Program-made: the position numbers and the translations under genes | Notes under the pieces: generated by a model | The model's input: only the letters and a program-made list of their open reading frames with translations | Told to the model about the DNA's origin: nothing | Databases searched by the model: none | Shown: one piece after another, positions 60,618-64,000 of the stretch | How the letters are laid out: every line of letters starts with the position of its first letter | Position numbering within the stretch: position 1 is the stretch's first letter | Assembly: GCF_000969605.1 (NCBI RefSeq) | Contig: NZ_JZUE01000009.1 | Coordinates: 124,001-188,000, forward strand | Length of the DNA: 64,000 nt | Reading direction: 5' to 3' | Source of the DNA: Aquincola tertiaricarbonis | GTDB taxonomy: Bacteria > Pseudomonadota > Gammaproteobacteria > Burkholderiales > Burkholderiaceae_C

Positions 60618-61526
60618 CTAGCGCCGGGCCTGCAGCGCGCGCCACAAGGCCGCGCTGGCCGGGCGCTGGCGCTCCACGGCGCAGTGCAGCCGGATCTCCA
60701 GCGGCGTGCCCCACTGGCGCGGGCCGGCTGCCACCAGCGTGCCTTCCTTCAGCTCCTTGGCCACGCAGCTGGCGGGCAGCCAGCCCACGCCATGGCCTGC
60801 CACCACCATGGCCTTGAGGGCCTCGGCCATGTGGGTCTCGAAGCGGGTCTGCAGCGCGCAGGGCTGTGGTGCGTTGAGCAGCAGCATCTCCACCACGTTG
60901 CCCAGGAAGGCGCCGGACGAATACGCCATGAAGGGCAGCGGCCGCTTGGGCACGCCGGGCAGCGCGAACACCGGGCGGCCGCGCTCGTCGGCCACCGAGA
61001 AGGGCAGGATCTCCTCCACGCCCAGCGTGACGGAGGGATAGCGCGACGCATCCAGCAGCAGTGGCAGCTGCGCATGGTGGTAGCCCAGCAGCATGTCGCA
61101 TTCGCCTTCCATGAGCCGCTGCACGCCTTCGGGCACGTTGACCGCCATCACATGCGCGGCCACCTCGCCGAAGTGTTCGTTGAGCCGCTTGAGCCAGCCA
61201 GGAAAGAAGGTGAACACCAGCGTGTGCGCCACCGCGAAGGTCACGGTGCCGGGGTCGCCGGAGAGCTGCTCACGGCCATTGACCAGCGTGCGCGCGGCAT
61301 AGATGCCATGCAGGATGTCGGCCGCCAGGCTGTGGAACAGCCATCCCACCGGCGTGAGCTTGGCGGGGCTGGTGCTGCGGTCCACCAGGGTCACGCCCAG
61401 CCAGCCCTCCAGGGCCTTGATGCGGCGGCTGAGCGCCGACTGGGTGAGGTGCCGCTGCTGGGCGGCACGGGAAAAGCTGCGGGATTCGGCCAGACTCAAG
61501 AAGTCTTCCAGCCATTTCGCTTCCAT
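60618..61526 (-). CDS. LysR-family transcriptional regulator
   Basis: 302-residue LTTR. ATG at 61526 (MEAKWLEDFLSLAESRSFSR) is chosen over an upstream frame extension. The helix-turn-helix is at residues 18-37 (SRAAQQRHLTQSALSRRIKA), followed by a ligand-binding domain with the helper segment TVTFAVAHTLVFTFFPGWL. It diverges from aspA across 161 bp and lies upstream of the ABC transporter genes, so it likely controls aspA, the transporter, or both. Confidence 0.9.
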   Translation of the reverse strand: MEAKWLEDFLSLAESRSFSRAAQQRHLTQSALSRRIKALEGWLGVTLVDRSTSPAKLTPVGWLFHSLAADILHGIYAARTLVNGREQLSGDPGTVTFAVAHTLVFTFFPGWLKRLNEHFGEVAAHVMAVNVPEGVQRLMEGECDMLLGYHHAQLPLLLDASRYPSVTLGVEEILPFSVADERGRPVFALPGVPKRPLPFMAYSSGAFLGNVVEMLLLNAPQPCALQTRFETHMAEALKAMVVAGHGVGWLPASCVAKELKEGTLVAAGPRQWGTPLEIRLHCAVERQRPASAALWRALQARR

Positions 61527-61687
61527 CGGAACGGGTCGGGTCTCAAGGGGTGACCCAGCCAAGATAGCACGCTGCTTGCGCGAAACGGCAAAGACTCAGT
61601 CCGAAACCGCATAACCATCGTCGCAAGGCGGCAGCTTCGCTACGCTGGCGGGCACGCCCGATTCCGAAGGCGACTGGAGGAGACCCG

Positions 61688-63106
<1,419 letters not shown>

Positions 63107-63110
63107 GGCT

Positions 63111-64000
63111 TCAGGCCGGCGGGGCCAGCGCCGCCTCGCGGCCCTTCACCGCCACCCACAGCAGGCGGTTGGCCGGCGCCGGCACGCCCAGGCGGTCGCC
63201 GGTGCGCACCACGAAGCCGTTCAGGTGGTCGATCTCGGTGGGCTTGGCGCGCGACAGGTCCTGCGCGGTGGAGGAGCGCTGCGCCGGCATGGTCTGTGCG
63301 ATGCGCAGCACCGCTTGCCACACCACCTCGTCCTCCAGCGTGGTGACGCCGGCCGCATGCGCCACCTTCAGGCATTCGTCCACCACCTCGCGCATCGCCG
63401 GCAGCATGCCGGTGACCTGGGCCAGCCGGCCATAGGGCAGCTCGGTCAGCGCCGACAGCGCGTTGTAGGCGCAGTTGAGGATCAGCTTGGTCCACAGCGC
63501 GGCCAGCGCATGGTCCGACACCTCCACCGGAATGCCGGCCGCGCGCAGCACCCCAGCCACGCGCTCGCTGTCGGCCGAAGGGCCGACCACCAGCTCGCCC
63601 CGGCCATGGTGCTTCACATGCCCGGGCCCGGCCATGGAGGTGGCCACGTACACCACCGCGGGCAGCACCGGCCGCCCCAGCGCGGCCTGCAGCCGCTCGG
63701 CGTTGTCCACGCCGTTCTGCAGGCTGAGCAGCACCGCGTCGGGCGAAAGGTACGGCGCCATCGCGGCGGCTGCCGCATCGGTGTCGGTGGACTTCACGCA
63801 CACCAGCACCAGCTCGGCGCCCTGCACCGCGGCGGTCTCGGTGCTGGCCTGCACGGGGACCACGAATTCGGTGCCGTCGGCGGCCGACAGGCGCAGGCCG
63901 TCGCGCTGCATCGCTTCCACATGCTGCACGCGGCCCACCATCGTCACCGCATGGCCGGCCGCGGCCAGCAATGCACCGTAGTAGCAACCCACGGCGCCAG
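63111..64000 (-). CDS. 2-dehydropantoate 2-reductase family protein (5' end outside window)
   Basis: NADPH-dependent ketopantoate reductase-like protein. The frame is open to the right edge, reading ...GAVGCYYGALLAAAGHAVTMVGR, which is the Rossmann turn of the family, so only a few N-terminal residues are missing. The GTG at 63992 is internal to that motif and not the real start. Catalytic Lys and Asn/Ser segments are visible in ALWTKLILNCAYNALSALTELPYG and the C-terminal AKPTEIDHLNGFVVRTG with the conserved Glu. At least 296 residues. PanE of pantothenate synthesis is possible, but several paralogues of unknown substrate look alike. Confidence 0.88.
   Translation of the reverse strand, partial: GAVGCYYGALLAAAGHAVTMVGRVQHVEAMQRDGLRLSAADGTEFVVPVQASTETAAVQGAELVLVCVKSTDTDAAAAAMAPYLSPDAVLLSLQNGVDNAERLQAALGRPVLPAVVYVATSMAGPGHVKHHGRGELVVGPSADSERVAGVLRAAGIPVEVSDHALAALWTKLILNCAYNALSALTELPYGRLAQVTGMLPAMREVVDECLKVAHAAGVTTLEDEVVWQAVLRIAQTMPAQRSSTAQDLSRAKPTEIDHLNGFVVRTGDRLGVPAPANRLLWVAVKGREAALAPPA

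Overview
The window looks like a chromosomal core segment of a beta-proteobacterium of the order Burkholderiales, most like the Rubrivivax/Leptothrix/Roseateles group. The evidence is the very GC-rich sequence with G/C at codon third positions, the linkage of a full atpIBEFHAGDC operon to hemE and priA, a 'ferrooxidans-type' gshA linked to gshB, a PEP-CTERM protein, a Burkholderia-type porin and a DUF1800/DUF1501 pair. This placement is inferred from gene content and was not checked by a database search. I see no tRNA, rRNA, CRISPR array, prophage or intact insertion sequence. Genes are tightly packed, often with ATGA/TGATG overlaps.

Layout. 1-3161: a DUF1800 gene cut by the window edge and a Tat-exported DUF1501 gene. 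3173-4699: comM/YifB. 4700-5056: a control region with two NtrC-type palindromes and a near-consensus sigma-54 promoter in front of glnK-amtB, which ends in a strong terminator. 7117-15198: a glutathione block (gshA, kup, a BenE-type transporter, gshB, then the glutathione-dependent formaldehyde pair frmA-fghA) plus a YigZ protein. 15195-23747: a probable nucleoside/nucleotide scavenging region (TonB receptor, NUP protein, secreted nucleosidase, porin, 5'-nucleotidase lipoprotein) that also holds rdgC. 23824-26907: an ABC-F ATPase, a thioesterase and an unknown protein.

26997-33692: a MocR regulator divergent from a six-gene amino-acid operon (EamA exporter, YgeA-type racemase, aminotransferase, PhzF, VOC, AlaX editing protein), with a repeated 8-mer operator candidate between them. 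33708-38276: an odd APH-fold protein, cytochrome c', cytochrome b561, a GNAT protein, an aldose epimerase and an SMP-30 lactonase. 38286-41097: a redoxin and a DsbD/ScsB-type electron carrier. 41292-48378: the complete F1Fo ATP synthase operon with terminator. 48486-52169: a PEP-CTERM protein, two TPM-domain proteins, LemA and a Rossmann-like protein. 52212-56349: hemE and priA.

The most unusual feature is the roughly 930-bp gap between hemE and priA. It holds three tandem units (306 and 324 bp apart) in which a few short blocks are conserved at nearly fixed offsets while most of the rest has diverged. Each unit carries a TTATCCCCA box, a nested hairpin with compensatory base changes, and a (near-)perfect DnaA box 188 bp after the first box. 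This suggests a replication-linked or structured-RNA locus. A 158-bp inverted-repeat element follows priA. The window ends with a cupin, a small exported protein, a FAD oxidoreductase, a polar amino-acid ABC transporter without a binding protein, a LysR regulator divergent from aspA, and a panE-like gene cut by the right edge.
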